A DNA stretch of 64,000 nucleotides from Ramlibacter tataouinensis. GTDB lineage: Bacteria > Pseudomonadota > Gammaproteobacteria > Burkholderiales > Burkholderiaceae_C. Below the pieces are notes generated by a model that had not been told where the DNA came from, did not search any database, and worked only from the letters and a program-made list of their open reading frames with translations. Shown piece after piece: positions 33,018 to 43,512 of this stretch (the first letter of the stretch is position 1; every line of letters starts with the position of its first letter). Location: the NCBI GenBank assembly GCA_002427815.1, contig DIZF01000021.1, positions 1 through 64,000 on the forward strand, written 5' to 3'. The position numbers and the translations under genes are program-made.

Positions 33018-33323
33018 TCAGGCGGCGGGGGCGGTGGCCAGGGTCTTGACCTTGGCCGCCAGGCGGCTCTTGTCGCGAGCGGCCTTGTTCTTGTGGAAGA
33101 TCTGCTTGTCGGCCACGATGTCGACGATGCTCTGCGCCTTGGCGAAAGCTTCCGTCGCCTTGGTCTTGTCGCCTGCGGCGACGGCCTTCTCGACGTTCTT
33201 CACTGCGGTGCGGTATTTGGAGCGCAGGGACGTGTTGGCTGCGTTGAGCTTGACGTCCTGGCGTGCGCGTTTACGGCCCGACGCGAGGCGCGGGTTCTTT
33301 TTCTTGGGTTTGGCTGATGCCAT
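33018..33323 (-). CDS. rpsT: 30S ribosomal protein S20
   Basis: Primary 16S rRNA-binding protein of the small subunit. 101 residues, very basic, with the N-terminal [20 protein letters not shown] and the helical [18 protein letters not shown] and [21 protein letters not shown] segments of the S20 family. It is slightly longer than the E. coli protein, with an Ala-rich end. Monocistronic, with its own promoter and terminator. Confidence 0.98.
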   Translation of the reverse strand: MASAKPKKKNPRLASGRKRARQDVKLNAANTSLRSKYRTAVKNVEKAVAAGDKTKATEAFAKAQSIVDIVADKQIFHKNKAARDKSRLAAKVKTLATAPAA

Positions 33324-33368
33324 GGTGAGGATTCCTTGTGTCTGAGGATGATGCCAGCAAAGCCAATC

Positions 33369-33374
33369 ATTATA
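33369..33374 (-). promoter_or_regulatory. rpsT -10 element
   Basis: A perfect TATAAT reads on the minus strand 46 bases before the rpsT start, in an otherwise GC-rich spacer. No good -35 is visible at 16-18 bases, so the promoter call rests on the -10. Confidence 0.45.
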
Positions 33375-33560
33375 TCGCGGAGCGCCTGCCGAGGCCTGCC
33401 GCAGCTGGAAGAGCCTGGGTCAGCCGCGCCATGACCGAAAAATTCACTGCCGTTGACTCCGACCGTGGGTGCGGACCGCGCAGCCCACAGTGGCGGAAAC
33501 GTGTCCGGGGCCTGGCTCATCAATGCCGCACTATAAACTCGGCTCCGCACCGACCCCCCA

Positions 33561-35126
33561 ATGAGCCTTTTCAAATCCGCATCCACTGTTTCCCTGTTGA
33601 CCCTGGCGTCGCGCGTCACCGGACTGGTGCGCGAGCTGCTGGTGGCGGCGACGTTCGGGGCCTCGGGGCTCACCGACGCCTTCAACGTGGCGTTCCGCAT
33701 CCCCAACCTGTTCCGTCGGCTGTTCGGCGAGGGCGCCTTCAGCCAGGCCTTCGTGCCGACGCTGGCCCATTCCAAACAGGCCGATGGCGAAGCCGCGACC
33801 CATCGGCTGATCGACAGCGTGGCCACAGTGCTGGCCTGGACCCTGCTCGTGACCTGCGCCCTGGGTGTGATCGGGGCGCCGGTGCTGGTATGGGCACTGG
33901 CGAGCGGTTTCAAACAGACGCCGCACAGCTTCGAGGCCACCGTGGTGATGACGCGGTGGATGTTTCCCTACATCGGCTTCATGTCGATGGTGGCGTTGTC
34001 CGCGGGCATCCTCAATACCTGGAAGCGCTTTGCTGTCCCGGCTTCCACGCCGGTGCTGCTGAACCTGTCGATGATAGGCGCCGCCTGGCTGGGTGCGCCC
34101 TGGTTCGCTTCCCTGGGCATCGAGCCGATCTATGCCATGGCGGGTGGTGTGATGGTCGGTGGCGTGCTCCAGCTGGCGGTTCAGATTCCGGTGCTGTACC
34201 GGTTGGGCCTGCTGCCGCGCATCGGTCTGGGCTGGTCGAAATTGAGCGCAGCATGGAACGACCCGGGCACCCGCCGGGTCGCGCGGATGATGTTGCCCGG
34301 CCTGCTGGGCGTAGGCGTCGCTCACGTCTCGCTCCTGATCAATACCCAGATCGCTTCCTGGCTGGTGCCCGGCAGTGTCACCTGGCTGACCTATGCCGAC
34401 CGGTTGATGGAGTTTCCTACGGCCATGCTGGGGGTGGCGCTGGGCGTGGTGCTGATGCCGCAGCTTGCCGGCGCACGGGCCGCCGACGACCCTGAGCGTT
34501 ATTCCGCCATGCTCGACTGGGGACTGCGGCTGGTGGTCCTGCTGGCCGTGCCATCCTCGATCGCGTTGCTGGTGTTCTCGCAGCCGTTGGTAGCCACGCT
34601 GTTTCATTACGGTGCCTTCAAGGACAGCGATGTGCCCCAGGTCGCCCTGGCCCTGTCCGGCTATGGGGCGGGCTTGGTCGGGCTGGTGGCCATCAAGGTG
34701 CTGGCTTCGGGCTTCTATGCCAGCCACGATATGCGCACCCCGGTGCGCATCGCGATCGTCGTGCTGGTGATCACACAGCTGCTCAACATCGCGCTGGTTC
34801 CGCTGCTCAAGCACGCGGGGCTGGCCTTGTCGATAGGTATCGGCGCCCTCGTCAACGCGACATGGCTGCTGGTCGCACTGCTCAAGCGCGGCAGCTACCG
34901 GCCGGCCCCGGGGTGGGGCCGGTTCGCGCTCCAGATCTTCGCGGCCAGCGCGCTGCTCGCGGTATTCCTGATGTGGGGCGCCGGCAGCTTTTCGTGGATC
35001 GCCATGCGAGCCCATGCCTGGCAACGTGTCGGGCTGATGGGTCTGATGTTGTCGGGCTCGGCCGCCATCTACTTTGTAGCGCTGTGGGCCGCAGGGCTGA
35101 AACTGCGTCAGTTTGTCACGCACTGA
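33561..35126 (+). CDS. murJ: Lipid II flippase MurJ
   Basis: Moves the peptidoglycan precursor lipid II across the inner membrane. The 521-residue polytopic protein (about 14 hydrophobic segments) starts MSLFKSASTVSLLTLASRVTGLVRE and has the family loops GLTDAFNVAFRIPNLFRRLFGEGAFSQAF, with the essential arginines, and the central LPGLLGVGVAHVSLLINTQIAS. Length and start are typical of MurJ/MviN. It diverges from rpsT, a frequent arrangement in betaproteobacteria. A TATAAA at about 33532 may be its -10. Confidence 0.96.
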   Translation: MSLFKSASTVSLLTLASRVTGLVRELLVAATFGASGLTDAFNVAFRIPNLFRRLFGEGAFSQAFVPTLAHSKQADGEAATHRLIDSVATVLAWTLLVTCALGVIGAPVLVWALASGFKQTPHSFEATVVMTRWMFPYIGFMSMVALSAGILNTWKRFAVPASTPVLLNLSMIGAAWLGAPWFASLGIEPIYAMAGGVMVGGVLQLAVQIPVLYRLGLLPRIGLGWSKLSAAWNDPGTRRVARMMLPGLLGVGVAHVSLLINTQIASWLVPGSVTWLTYADRLMEFPTAMLGVALGVVLMPQLAGARAADDPERYSAMLDWGLRLVVLLAVPSSIALLVFSQPLVATLFHYGAFKDSDVPQVALALSGYGAGLVGLVAIKVLASGFYASHDMRTPVRIAIVVLVITQLLNIALVPLLKHAGLALSIGIGALVNATWLLVALLKRGSYRPAPGWGRFALQIFAASALLAVFLMWGAGSFSWIAMRAHAWQRVGLMGLMLSGSAAIYFVALWAAGLKLRQFVTH

Positions 35127-35182
35127 CGGGGGGCTGGGGCGCAGCCGCTTGACGGCCGCAGGCCACTCCATTACAAAACACC

Positions 35183-36034
35183 ATGCTGTTGAAATTGTCC
35201 GCACCGACGCCACTGGAGTACTTCGGTTCGCTGGTGCAAAGCGATGACCAGTTTCCGATCCTGGAAGCGGCTGTGAGCATCGCGCAGGACGAATACCCCG
35301 ACCTCGACGTGCAGCAGGTGCTCGGCGATGTGGACCAGCTGCTGGCCCGCCTGAAGCGCAGGCTGCCCGCCGATGCGGCGCCTTTGCAGCGCCTGCGCGG
35401 CCTCAACCAGTTCTTTTTCCGCGACCTGAGCTTCGGCGGCAACGTCAACGACTACAGCGATCCCGACAACAGCCACATCAACGTCGTGCTGCGCACCCGG
35501 CGCGGCATCCAGATTTCGCTGGCCGTGCTGTGGATGGAACTGGCCCAGGGCCTGGGCCTGCACGCGCGCGGGGTGTGCTTTCCGGGCCATTTCATGGTGA
35601 AGGTGAACCTGCCCAAGGGCCAGGTGGTGATCGATCCCTTCACCGGCCAGTCGCTGTCGCGCGAAGAGCTGGCCGAGCGCCTGGAGCCTTACAAGCGGCG
35701 CAGCGGCCTGGTCGACGAATTCGAGGTGCCGCTGGGCCTGTACCTGCAGGCGGCGCCGGCTCGGGACATCATCGCCCGCATGCTGCGCAACCTCAAGGAG
35801 GTCCACCAGGCCCAGGAGGACTGGCAGCGCCTGATCGCGGTGCAGGAACGGCTGGTGATCCTGTTGCCCGAGGCCTGGGCCGAGTACCGCGACCGCGGCC
35901 TCGCCCATGCGGAACAGGGCAATGCGGCCCTGGCAGTGCTCGACCTGGAAACCTACCTGGTCCATGCCAGGGACGCGCTGGACATCGACGCGATCGCCGA
36001 TCGCGTGGCAGAGCTGCGCCGGGCGTGCAGTTAG
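35183..36034 (+). CDS. SirB1-family transglutaminase-like protein with TPR end
   Basis: 283 residues. It has the SirB1/YchA layout: an N-terminal helical part, a transglutaminase-like core (RGLNQFFFRDLSFGGNVNDYSDPDNSHINVVLRTRRGIQISLAV is the signature region, followed by GVCFPGHFMVKV with the candidate Cys and His) and a C-terminal TPR-like region (about 185-275). The role of the family is not firmly known. It lies 57 bases downstream of murJ on the same strand. Its stop codon overlaps that of the convergent MFS gene by three bases. Confidence 0.88.
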   Translation: MLLKLSAPTPLEYFGSLVQSDDQFPILEAAVSIAQDEYPDLDVQQVLGDVDQLLARLKRRLPADAAPLQRLRGLNQFFFRDLSFGGNVNDYSDPDNSHINVVLRTRRGIQISLAVLWMELAQGLGLHARGVCFPGHFMVKVNLPKGQVVIDPFTGQSLSREELAERLEPYKRRSGLVDEFEVPLGLYLQAAPARDIIARMLRNLKEVHQAQEDWQRLIAVQERLVILLPEAWAEYRDRGLAHAEQGNAALAVLDLETYLVHARDALDIDAIADRVAELRRACS

Positions 36035-37212
36035 AGCCGGCGCAGCACCAGCATCGTCAATGCCAAGGCGCTGAACGCGGCGCCCGCCAGAAACGTGACG
36101 GGCGCGCCCCAGTGGTCCCACAGCAGCCCGGCCATGCCGCTGGCCAGCAGCAGTGCAATCCCGCTCACCAGGTTGAACAAACCGAAAGCGGTGCCGCGCA
36201 GGTCCGACGGCGCCGTGTCCACCACCATCGTGGCCAGCAAACCCTGCGTCATGGCCATGTGCAGACCCCACAGGGCAATGCCGGCCCACAGCACCGGTCC
36301 GTGGTTGGCCCAGGCCAGCAGCAGGTCCGCTGCGATCAGCACTGCCAGGCCCGCGGCCAGCAGGGCGGTGTGTCTCACGCGGTCGGACAACTTGCCGAAG
36401 GGGTATGCCCCAGCCGAGTACACCAGGCTCATCGCGATCAGCACCAGCGGGGTCCACGCCAGCGCCAGCCCGCCCTGCTGGGCCCGCAGCACGAGAAAGG
36501 CCTCGCTGAAACGGGCCAGGGTGAAGACGGCGCCCGCAATCACCACCCACCAGTAGGCCGGGCCCAGCCGCTTGAGGTTGGCCCGCTGGATCGGGTTGGC
36601 CTGGTGACCCGCCCTGGGCCGGTCGGGCTCGTGCACACCGAACAGCAGCAAAGCCACGGACAGGAAGGCCGGGATCACCGCCACCCAGAATACGGCGCGA
36701 AAGTCATTGGCCCACAACAGCATCAGGCCGATCGCCAGCAGCGGGCCGAGGAAAGCGCCCACCGTGTCGAGCGACTGACGCAGGCCGAAAGCCGCGCCGC
36801 GCACGGCCTCCGGGGCGATATCGGCGACCAGCGCGTCGCGGGGTGCCCCGCGGATGCCCTTGCCCACCCGGTCGAGCAGCCGCGCGCCCAGCACCAGGGC
36901 CGATGTCGAGGCCAGCGCGAACAGCGGCTTGGAAAAGGCTCCCAGCCCATAGCCCAGCAACGCCAGCGGCTTGCGCTGTCCCCAGTAATCGCTGAGGACG
37001 CCCGAGAACACCTTGACGATCAGCGCGGTGGCCTCGGCTCCGCCTTCGATCAGGCCGACCACCAGCACGCTGGTGCCCAGGACCGTGACCATGAAGACGG
37101 GCAGCAGGCTGTGGATGAGCTCCGACGACACGTCCATCAGCAGGCTGACAAAGCCCAGGATCCAGATGCCGGCCGGCAGGCGCGAGGGCGGCGGCACTGG
37201 CGGGACGTTCAT
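36031..37212 (-). CDS. MFS transporter
   Basis: 393 residues with 12 hydrophobic segments, a major facilitator. Typical features are the loop-2 motif around DYWGQRKPLALLGYG, a second charged loop GKLSDRVRHTALL and GLRQSLDTVGAFLGP in helix 4-5. The substrate is unknown; the sequence resembles drug/sugar-efflux-like MFS members with broad range. It starts 10 bases after the purM stop and is probably co-transcribed with purM, but no purine-specific motif is seen. Confidence 0.85.
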   Translation of the reverse strand: MNVPPVPPPSRLPAGIWILGFVSLLMDVSSELIHSLLPVFMVTVLGTSVLVVGLIEGGAEATALIVKVFSGVLSDYWGQRKPLALLGYGLGAFSKPLFALASTSALVLGARLLDRVGKGIRGAPRDALVADIAPEAVRGAAFGLRQSLDTVGAFLGPLLAIGLMLLWANDFRAVFWVAVIPAFLSVALLLFGVHEPDRPRAGHQANPIQRANLKRLGPAYWWVVIAGAVFTLARFSEAFLVLRAQQGGLALAWTPLVLIAMSLVYSAGAYPFGKLSDRVRHTALLAAGLAVLIAADLLLAWANHGPVLWAGIALWGLHMAMTQGLLATMVVDTAPSDLRGTAFGLFNLVSGIALLLASGMAGLLWDHWGAPVTFLAGAAFSALALTMLVLRRL

Positions 37213-37222
37213 GCGCGGGCCT

Positions 37223-38254
37223 TCAGGCGATCACGACGGATGCCCCGGCACCTCGCGGCGCGATGGCGCCGATGACATGGACGGTTTCGCCGGCTTCGCG
37301 CAGCATCGCGGCCGCGGCCCCGGCAATCGAAGGATCCACCACGACCACCATGCCGATGCCGTTGTTGAACGTGCGGTTCATCTCGTGGTCGTCGATCGCC
37401 GCGGTGCTTTGCAGCCAGGCGAACAGCTCGGTGCGCGGCCAGCTCCCCTTCTTCAGGTGGGCCGCCGTGCCATCGGGCAGCACACGGGGGATGTTTTCCA
37501 GCAAGCCGCCGCCGGTGATGTGGGCCAGGGCCTTCACCGGGTGCATGGCCAACAGCGCGAGCACGCTTTTCACATACAGCCGGGTGGGCGCCATGATGGC
37601 GTCGCGGAAGGCCTGTCCATCCAGTGTCGCAGGCAGCGTGCCGGCGGCACGCTCGATGCACTTGCGCACCAGCGAAAAACCGTTGGAATGGACGCCGCTG
37701 GAAGCCAGGCCCAGCACGATGTCGCCCGCCTTGACGTCGGCGCCGCTCAGGATTTTTGATTTTTCCACTGCACCCACGGCGAAGCCCGCCAGGTCGTATT
37801 CCCCCTGCGGGTACATGCCCGGCATCTCGGCGGTCTCGCCGCCGATCAGCGCGCAGCCGGAGAGTTCGCAACCGCGGGCGATGCCGCCGACCACGGCCGC
37901 CGCCACCTCCACGTCGAGCTTGCCGCAGGCGAAGTAGTCGAGAAAGAACAGCGGTTCGGCGCCCTGCACCAGCACATCGTTCACGCTCATCGCCACCAGG
38001 TCGATGCCCACCGTGTCGTGCATGTTCCACTCGAAGGCGAGCCTGAGTTTGGTGCCGACGCCATCGGTGCCGCTCACCAGGACCGGTTCCCGGTAGCGCT
38101 TGGGCACCTCGAACAGGGCACCGAAGCCGCCGATGCCCGCCAGGACGCCCTCGCGCAAGGTCTTTTTCGCCAGCGGCTTGATGCGTTCGACCAACGCGTC
38201 GCCGGCGTCGATGTCCACGCCGGCGTCTTTGTACGAGAGGGGGGAGGGGCTCAT
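37223..38254 (-). CDS. purM: Phosphoribosylformylglycinamidine cyclo-ligase
   Basis: AIR synthetase, the fifth step of purine synthesis. The 343-residue protein begins [19 protein letters not shown] and shows the ATP-binding [50 protein letters not shown] and [14 protein letters not shown], then [16 protein letters not shown]. All are typical of PurM. The frame continues upstream through the divergent perM region but is not coding there; the ATG at 38254 has GGGAGGGG nearby. Divergent from perM. Confidence 0.97.
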   Translation of the reverse strand: MSPSPLSYKDAGVDIDAGDALVERIKPLAKKTLREGVLAGIGGFGALFEVPKRYREPVLVSGTDGVGTKLRLAFEWNMHDTVGIDLVAMSVNDVLVQGAEPLFFLDYFACGKLDVEVAAAVVGGIARGCELSGCALIGGETAEMPGMYPQGEYDLAGFAVGAVEKSKILSGADVKAGDIVLGLASSGVHSNGFSLVRKCIERAAGTLPATLDGQAFRDAIMAPTRLYVKSVLALLAMHPVKALAHITGGGLLENIPRVLPDGTAAHLKKGSWPRTELFAWLQSTAAIDDHEMNRTFNNGIGMVVVVDPSIAGAAAAMLREAGETVHVIGAIAPRGAGASVVIA

Positions 38255-38377
38255 GGGATGGACTGCGGGCCGCGTTGAGCTTGGCCCGATAGAATTTGTC
38301 AGGATTTTAGCTTCGGCACGACCCGCCTCCGGCGAGTCGGCCCGCGCTGGGCCCAGCTCACCACCTCCGGATCCACC

Positions 38378-39448
38378 ATGCAATTGACTCCCGCCCAGAA
38401 ACGCGCCGCAGCCTGGCTGCTGATCGCGTTGCTGGCCGTGCTGGCGCTGTGGTTGCTCGGGCCGGTGCTCACGCCCTTCGTCGTGGCCGGGGTGCTGGCC
38501 TACGCGCTCACCCCGCTGGTGGATTGGCTCGACGAGCTCGGCCGCGGGCGGCTTCCGCGCGTGATCGCCGTGGTGATCGTCGAACTGCTGCTCATTCTGG
38601 CGCTGCTGGGCCTGGTTCTGCTGGTGGTGCCTGTCCTCGCCCAGGAAGTGCCGCTGATGCGTGAGCAGCTGCCGCTGTTGTTCGACAAGCTCAACACCGT
38701 ATTGGCGCCCTGGCTGGAGCAATTCGGCATCAAGGTCTCGCTGGACCTCGCCAGCCTGAAGGCCCGCGGTCTGAAGTACCTCAATGCCAATTACGCCGAC
38801 GCGATCGGCTCCCTCCTGCCTTCGCTCAAGCTGGGCGGCAGCGTGGCGTTGACGGTCGTCGGAAACGCCGTGCTGATCCCCGTGGCCTTGTTCTACCTGC
38901 TGCTGGACTGGAAGCATTTCGTGGCCCGCGTGTTCGAGCTGGTGCCGCCGCGCAACCGGCCGGCGGTCGACTCGTTCGCCGGGGAGGCGGACCAGGTGCT
39001 CGGGCAGTACCTGCGCGGCCAATTGCTGGTCATGCTGACGATGGGGGTGTTCTACAGCACCGGCCTGGCCCTGTTCGGCCTGGACCTGGCCGTGCCGATC
39101 GGCCTGTTCACCGGAATGGCCATGTTCGTGCCTTACGTGGGCTTCGGCATCGGCCTGTTGCTCGCCCTGGTCGCGGGCCTGCTGCAATTTGTCTCGGTCA
39201 AGGCTTTGATCATGGTTGCGGCCGTCTACGGCAGCGGCCAGGTGACTGAAGGCTTCTTCCTGACGCCGCGCCTGGTGGGCGAGCGCATCGGGCTGCATCC
39301 GCTGGTGGTGATCTTCGCCCTGCTGGCCTTCGGACAGCTGTTCGGCTTTGTCGGTGTGATGGTGGCGCTGCCGGCCAGCGCCGTCCTCTTCGTGGCCGTC
39401 CGCCGCCTGCGGGCGGGTTACATCCGCAGCAAGCTGTACCAAAGCTGA
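38378..39448 (+). CDS. AI-2E/PerM-family membrane transporter
   Basis: 356-residue inner-membrane protein with about eight hydrophobic segments. It shows the AI-2E/PerM family layout: two paired N-terminal helices, an extended loop region (about 90-155), then the conserved [18 protein letters not shown] and [16 protein letters not shown] and a C-terminal [16 protein letters not shown] segment ([30 protein letters not shown]). Substrate unknown; AI-2 or ion transport have been proposed for relatives. It is the first gene of perM-hda-HAD-pcnB-folK, with hda starting two bases after its stop, an order widespread in Burkholderiales. Confidence 0.9.
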   Translation: MQLTPAQKRAAAWLLIALLAVLALWLLGPVLTPFVVAGVLAYALTPLVDWLDELGRGRLPRVIAVVIVELLLILALLGLVLLVVPVLAQEVPLMREQLPLLFDKLNTVLAPWLEQFGIKVSLDLASLKARGLKYLNANYADAIGSLLPSLKLGGSVALTVVGNAVLIPVALFYLLLDWKHFVARVFELVPPRNRPAVDSFAGEADQVLGQYLRGQLLVMLTMGVFYSTGLALFGLDLAVPIGLFTGMAMFVPYVGFGIGLLLALVAGLLQFVSVKALIMVAAVYGSGQVTEGFFLTPRLVGERIGLHPLVVIFALLAFGQLFGFVGVMVALPASAVLFVAVRRLRAGYIRSKLYQS

Positions 39449-39450
39449 AG

Positions 39451-40125
39451 ATGAAACAGATCGCCCTGGACATCGGACTGGCCCGCGTTCCCACCCTGTC
39501 GAGTTTCTGCGCCGGGCCCAACGAGGCCGCATTGGCGCATTTGCGGCTGTGGGCCGGCAGCCCGACGCGCTCGCCGGTTCCAACCTACCTGTGGGGCGCC
39601 AGCGGCAGCGGCAAGACGCATCTGCTCAAGGCGGTGGCCGAGTCGTTGCGCGACCAGGGTGCCGCGGCGGGATGGCTCGACGCGTCGGTGTACGAGCCTC
39701 CGGACTTCGACGAACGCTGGGCCGTGGTGCTGTTCGACGAAGTCCAGCTCTACACCGCGGTGCAGCAGCACGCCGCTTTCAACTGGTTCGTCAATGCGCA
39801 GGCCCTCCAACGGGGCGTGCTGGCGGCGGGCGCGGTGCCGCCGGCCGACCTCAAGCTGCGCGAAGACCTGCGCACCCGCCTGGCGTGGGGCCATGTGTTC
39901 GGGCTGCAAGTGCTGAGCGAGCCCGAGCGTCGCGCGGTGCTGCGCCAGGCCGCGGACGCGCGCGGCGTCTTCCTGGGCGACGAAGTCATGGACTTCATGC
40001 TCACGCGTTTTTCGCGCGACCTGGGCAGCCTGATGCAATTGCTGGAACAGCTCGATGGCTACGCCCTGCAGACCAAGCGGGCCATTACCATCCCGCTGAT
40101 CAGATCCATGCTGGAGAACGAATGA
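39451..40125 (+). CDS. hda: DnaA regulatory inactivator Hda
   Basis: DnaA-related AAA+ protein that, with the sliding clamp, promotes hydrolysis of DnaA-ATP to prevent re-initiation. The 224 residues carry an N-terminal [10 protein letters not shown] clamp-binding-like start, Walker [16 protein letters not shown], Walker [11 protein letters not shown], and the sensor/arginine region [18 protein letters not shown]. Only the AAA+ part is present, without the DnaA DNA-binding domain, as expected for Hda. Its TGA overlaps the next start (ATGA). Confidence 0.93.
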   Translation: MKQIALDIGLARVPTLSSFCAGPNEAALAHLRLWAGSPTRSPVPTYLWGASGSGKTHLLKAVAESLRDQGAAAGWLDASVYEPPDFDERWAVVLFDEVQLYTAVQQHAAFNWFVNAQALQRGVLAAGAVPPADLKLREDLRTRLAWGHVFGLQVLSEPERRAVLRQAADARGVFLGDEVMDFMLTRFSRDLGSLMQLLEQLDGYALQTKRAITIPLIRSMLENE

Positions 40126-40820
40126 GCAAGAAGACCAGGTTGGACAAGACCAGGCTGGCGCTGTTCGACCTGGACCACACGCTGCTGCCGATCGATTCCG
40201 ACTACGCCTGGGGAGTGTTCACGCAGGACATCGGCTGGACCGATCCGGTGGTCTTCCAGGCGCGCAACGACGAGTACTACGAGCACTACAAGGCCGGCAC
40301 CCTGGACGTCCACGACTACGTGCGGTTCGCGACAGAGGCGCTGCGCTTGCGCGGGCCGGCCGAAGCCGCGGCCGCGCATGCCCGGTTCATGGAGTCGGTG
40401 ATCCTGCCGGCGATCCGCGACGAGGCGGTGTCGCTGGTGCGTCGGCATCAGGACGCGGGCGAACAGGTGGTGATCATCACCGCCACCAACGAGTTCGTCA
40501 CCGGGCCGATCGCCCGCGCGCTCGGCGTCGAGGAACTGATTGCCGTCCAGCTCGAGCGGGGGCCCGACGGCTGGATCACCGGGGAGATCGCCGGTGTGCC
40601 TTCGATGCGTGAGGGCAAGGTCGAGCGGGTGGCGCAGTGGCTGGCGGCGCGCGGCCTGGGCTGGAGCGACGTGCACGCCACCTTCTATTCCGATTCCATC
40701 AACGATTTGCCACTGCTGGAGACGGTCGACCACCCGGTGGCGACCAACCCCGACGACCGCTTGCGCGCCATCGCCGGGGAGCGCGGCTGGCGCATACTGG
40801 ACCTGTTCAGGAAAAAATGA
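40122..40820 (+). CDS. HAD-superfamily IB hydrolase (SerB/histidinol phosphatase-like)
   Basis: 232 residues. HAD motif I is LALFDLDHTLLPIDSDYAWG (catalytic DLDHT), motif II IITATNEFVTGPIA, and motif III-IV GKVERVAQW...FYSDSINDLPLLE. It belongs to the IB subfamily, near proteins annotated as phosphoserine or histidinol phosphatases; the substrate is not settled by sequence. Its start and stop overlap hda and pcnB by four bases each, so the three are translationally coupled. Confidence 0.88.
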   Translation: MSKKTRLDKTRLALFDLDHTLLPIDSDYAWGVFTQDIGWTDPVVFQARNDEYYEHYKAGTLDVHDYVRFATEALRLRGPAEAAAAHARFMESVILPAIRDEAVSLVRRHQDAGEQVVIITATNEFVTGPIARALGVEELIAVQLERGPDGWITGEIAGVPSMREGKVERVAQWLAARGLGWSDVHATFYSDSINDLPLLETVDHPVATNPDDRLRAIAGERGWRILDLFRKK

Positions 40821-42388
40821 TCAAGAAATTCATCGACAGACTGCTCGGCAAGGCGCCGGGCGGCAAAGGCAGCCGGCCCAGCTTCGGCAAACGCCAGGAG
40901 GTGGGGCCCCAGGAGCACGGCATCGATGCCTCGCTGGTGGACGAGCGGGCCCTCAATGTGGTCCACACCCTCAAGGAAGCCGGCTACGACGCATACATCG
41001 TCGGTGGCGCGGTGCGCGACCTGCTGGTGGGCCTCAGACCCAAGGATTTCGACGTCGCGACCAGCGCGACGCCCGAGCAGGTCAAGGGGCTGTTCCGGCG
41101 CGCCTTCATCATCGGGCGGCGCTTCCGGATCGTCCACGTGGTGTTCGGGCGCGGACGCGAGCATGAAGTGATCGAAGTCTCCACCTTCCGCGCCTACATG
41201 GACAACGCCGCCGCCGAGCAGGTGGCCGGCAACGAGAAGACCAGCAAGAGCGAACTGGCGGGCATGAAACACGCCGTCGATTCCACCGGCCGGGTTCTGC
41301 GCGACAACGTCTGGGGACCGCAGGAGGAAGACGCCACGCGGCGCGACTTCACCATCAACGCGATGTATTACGACCCCGAGACGCAGATCGTGGTGGACTA
41401 CCACGGCGGCATCAAGGACGCCAAGAAGCGCAGCATCCGCATGATCGGCGATCCGCTGACGCGCTACCGCGAAGACCCGGTGCGCATCATCCGGGCGGTG
41501 CGGTTCACGGCCAAGCTCAGTCCGCTGGGATTCAAGCTCGATCCCAAGACGGCGGCGCCGCTGGTGGGGTGCCAGTCCCTGCTGGCCGACGTGCCGCAGA
41601 GCCGGATGTTCGACGAGATGCTCAAGCTGCTGCAGACCGGCCACTCGCTGGCCACCATCGAGCAGCTCAAGGTACTGGGGATGGCGCGCGGCATCTACCC
41701 GCTGCTCGACGTGGTGGTCGAGCGCGCCGAACAGCCCTTTGTCAACGCGGCGCTGCAGGACACCGATCGCCGCGTAGCCGAGAACAAACCGGTGGCGCCC
41801 AGCTTCCTGCTGGCCTGCGTGTTGTGGGCTGACGTGCGCGATGGCTGGGCCGACCGCCTGGCGCACAAGCAGCATCCCTTCCCGGCGCTGCAGGATGCGA
41901 TCGACGATGTGTTCAATGCGCGCATCGGCGATGTCTCGGGTCGCGGCAAGCTGGCCGCCGACATGCGCGAAATCTGGATGATGCAGCCGCGCTTCGAGAA
42001 GCGCACCGGCAACACCGCGTTCAGCCTGGTGGAGCAGCCGCGCTTTCGCGCCGGCTTCGATTTCATGCGCCTGCGCGCCGACGTGGGCGAGGTCGACGTG
42101 GTGCTGGCCGACTGGTGGCAGGAATTCAGCCAGGCCAGCGACGCGGTGCGCGAAGACCTGGTGGCGCAGCTGCGCGAGGAACAGCACAAGGGACAGCGTC
42201 GCGTGCGCTCACCGCGCCCGGCCGAATCACCCGCGAACATCGCGCCGACCCGTGCCGAACCGGGGCCGGACATCGCACCGGTGCGCGAAGGCGAGGGCGG
42301 CTCATCCGACGCGCCGAAGAAGCGCCGCCGCCGCCGTCGCAAACCCGGCGGTGAGGAGGGCGGCGGCCCGGCAGGCCCGCGGGAGTAG
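40817..42388 (+). CDS. pcnB: Poly(A) polymerase I
   Basis: Adds 3' poly(A) tails that promote RNA decay. The 523-residue protein has the class II nucleotidyltransferase core IVGGAVRDLLVGLRPKDFDVAT (GGxVRD and the DxD acids), the RRDFTINAMYYDP motif and the DPLTRYREDPVRIIRAVRF region typical of PcnB/CCA enzymes. The C-terminal tail (about 460-523) is low-complexity and ends with a run of arginines, probably an RNA-binding basic arm. The ATG at 40817 overlaps the HAD stop; the protein begins MIKKFIDRLLGK. Next is folK, 24 bases away, an established neighbour. Confidence 0.94.
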   Translation: MIKKFIDRLLGKAPGGKGSRPSFGKRQEVGPQEHGIDASLVDERALNVVHTLKEAGYDAYIVGGAVRDLLVGLRPKDFDVATSATPEQVKGLFRRAFIIGRRFRIVHVVFGRGREHEVIEVSTFRAYMDNAAAEQVAGNEKTSKSELAGMKHAVDSTGRVLRDNVWGPQEEDATRRDFTINAMYYDPETQIVVDYHGGIKDAKKRSIRMIGDPLTRYREDPVRIIRAVRFTAKLSPLGFKLDPKTAAPLVGCQSLLADVPQSRMFDEMLKLLQTGHSLATIEQLKVLGMARGIYPLLDVVVERAEQPFVNAALQDTDRRVAENKPVAPSFLLACVLWADVRDGWADRLAHKQHPFPALQDAIDDVFNARIGDVSGRGKLAADMREIWMMQPRFEKRTGNTAFSLVEQPRFRAGFDFMRLRADVGEVDVVLADWWQEFSQASDAVREDLVAQLREEQHKGQRRVRSPRPAESPANIAPTRAEPGPDIAPVREGEGGSSDAPKKRRRRRRKPGGEEGGGPAGPRE

Positions 42389-42412
42389 CCGGGTGCCGGA
42401 TGCCCCTCGAAC

Positions 42413-42980
<568 letters not shown>

Positions 42981-43011
42981 TAGTCGCCAGGCGGCTGCGG
43001 ATTGACTAGAA

Positions 43012-43485
43012 TCAGTTCACCAGGCCGGATTGCTGCGCATTCTGCGGATTGGAGCCGGCGTCGCGCACGCGCTGCAGAGCCTCGCCCGCGCCCAGCCCCA
43101 GGGCCTTGAGCACGCAGGCGGCGGTGCTTCCGGTGCGGCCCATCCCGGCGGCGCAATGCAGCATCACGCCATCGCCTTGCTGCAGCGCCTGCGCGATCTG
43201 CCGCACCCCCTGCTCGAAGCCTGCGCGGTCTTCGGGCACGCCGAAATTGCGCACGGGCAGGTTGAGCCAGCGGAAGGGCACGTCGCCGTGCGCCACGGCC
43301 GCGTGGTACGCCGGTGACAGCTCGGCCAGTTCGCTGCGCGGCGTCAGGCACACCACCAGCCCCAGGGCTGCGCGCTGGGCCCGGGCTTCGAAAGCGCTCC
43401 AGGGCTCGAAGCGACCGGGCATGGCAGCCAGCCACAGCGATCCCGTCACGGATGCGGGCAAGATGACGCGGCGTAGTTCCTCCAT
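43012..43485 (-). CDS. Dual-specificity/tyrosine-type phosphatase-like protein
   Basis: 157 residues. It contains the cysteine-phosphatase P-loop HCAAGMGRTGS (HCx5R) near residue 110 and, about 40 residues before it, a candidate general-acid segment VRNFGVPED. This is the tyrosine/dual-specificity phosphatase fold, here as a short stand-alone protein. The substrate is unknown. It is the last gene of a minus-strand run after two cytochrome genes and a ferredoxin; the 27-base gap suggests co-transcription, though no functional link is evident. Confidence 0.82.
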   Translation of the reverse strand: MEELRRVILPASVTGSLWLAAMPGRFEPWSAFEARAQRAALGLVVCLTPRSELAELSPAYHAAVAHGDVPFRWLNLPVRNFGVPEDRAGFEQGVRQIAQALQQGDGVMLHCAAGMGRTGSTAACVLKALGLGAGEALQRVRDAGSNPQNAQQSGLVN

Positions 43486-43512
43486 CGGGACATTGTGCCC
43501 ACCCTGGCCTCG

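Noticed and set aside
38255..39583. The purM frame continuing upstream for more than 400 codons across perM
   Set aside because: That part is Gln/His-rich, antisense to a clear membrane protein, and the known PurM start lies at 38254.
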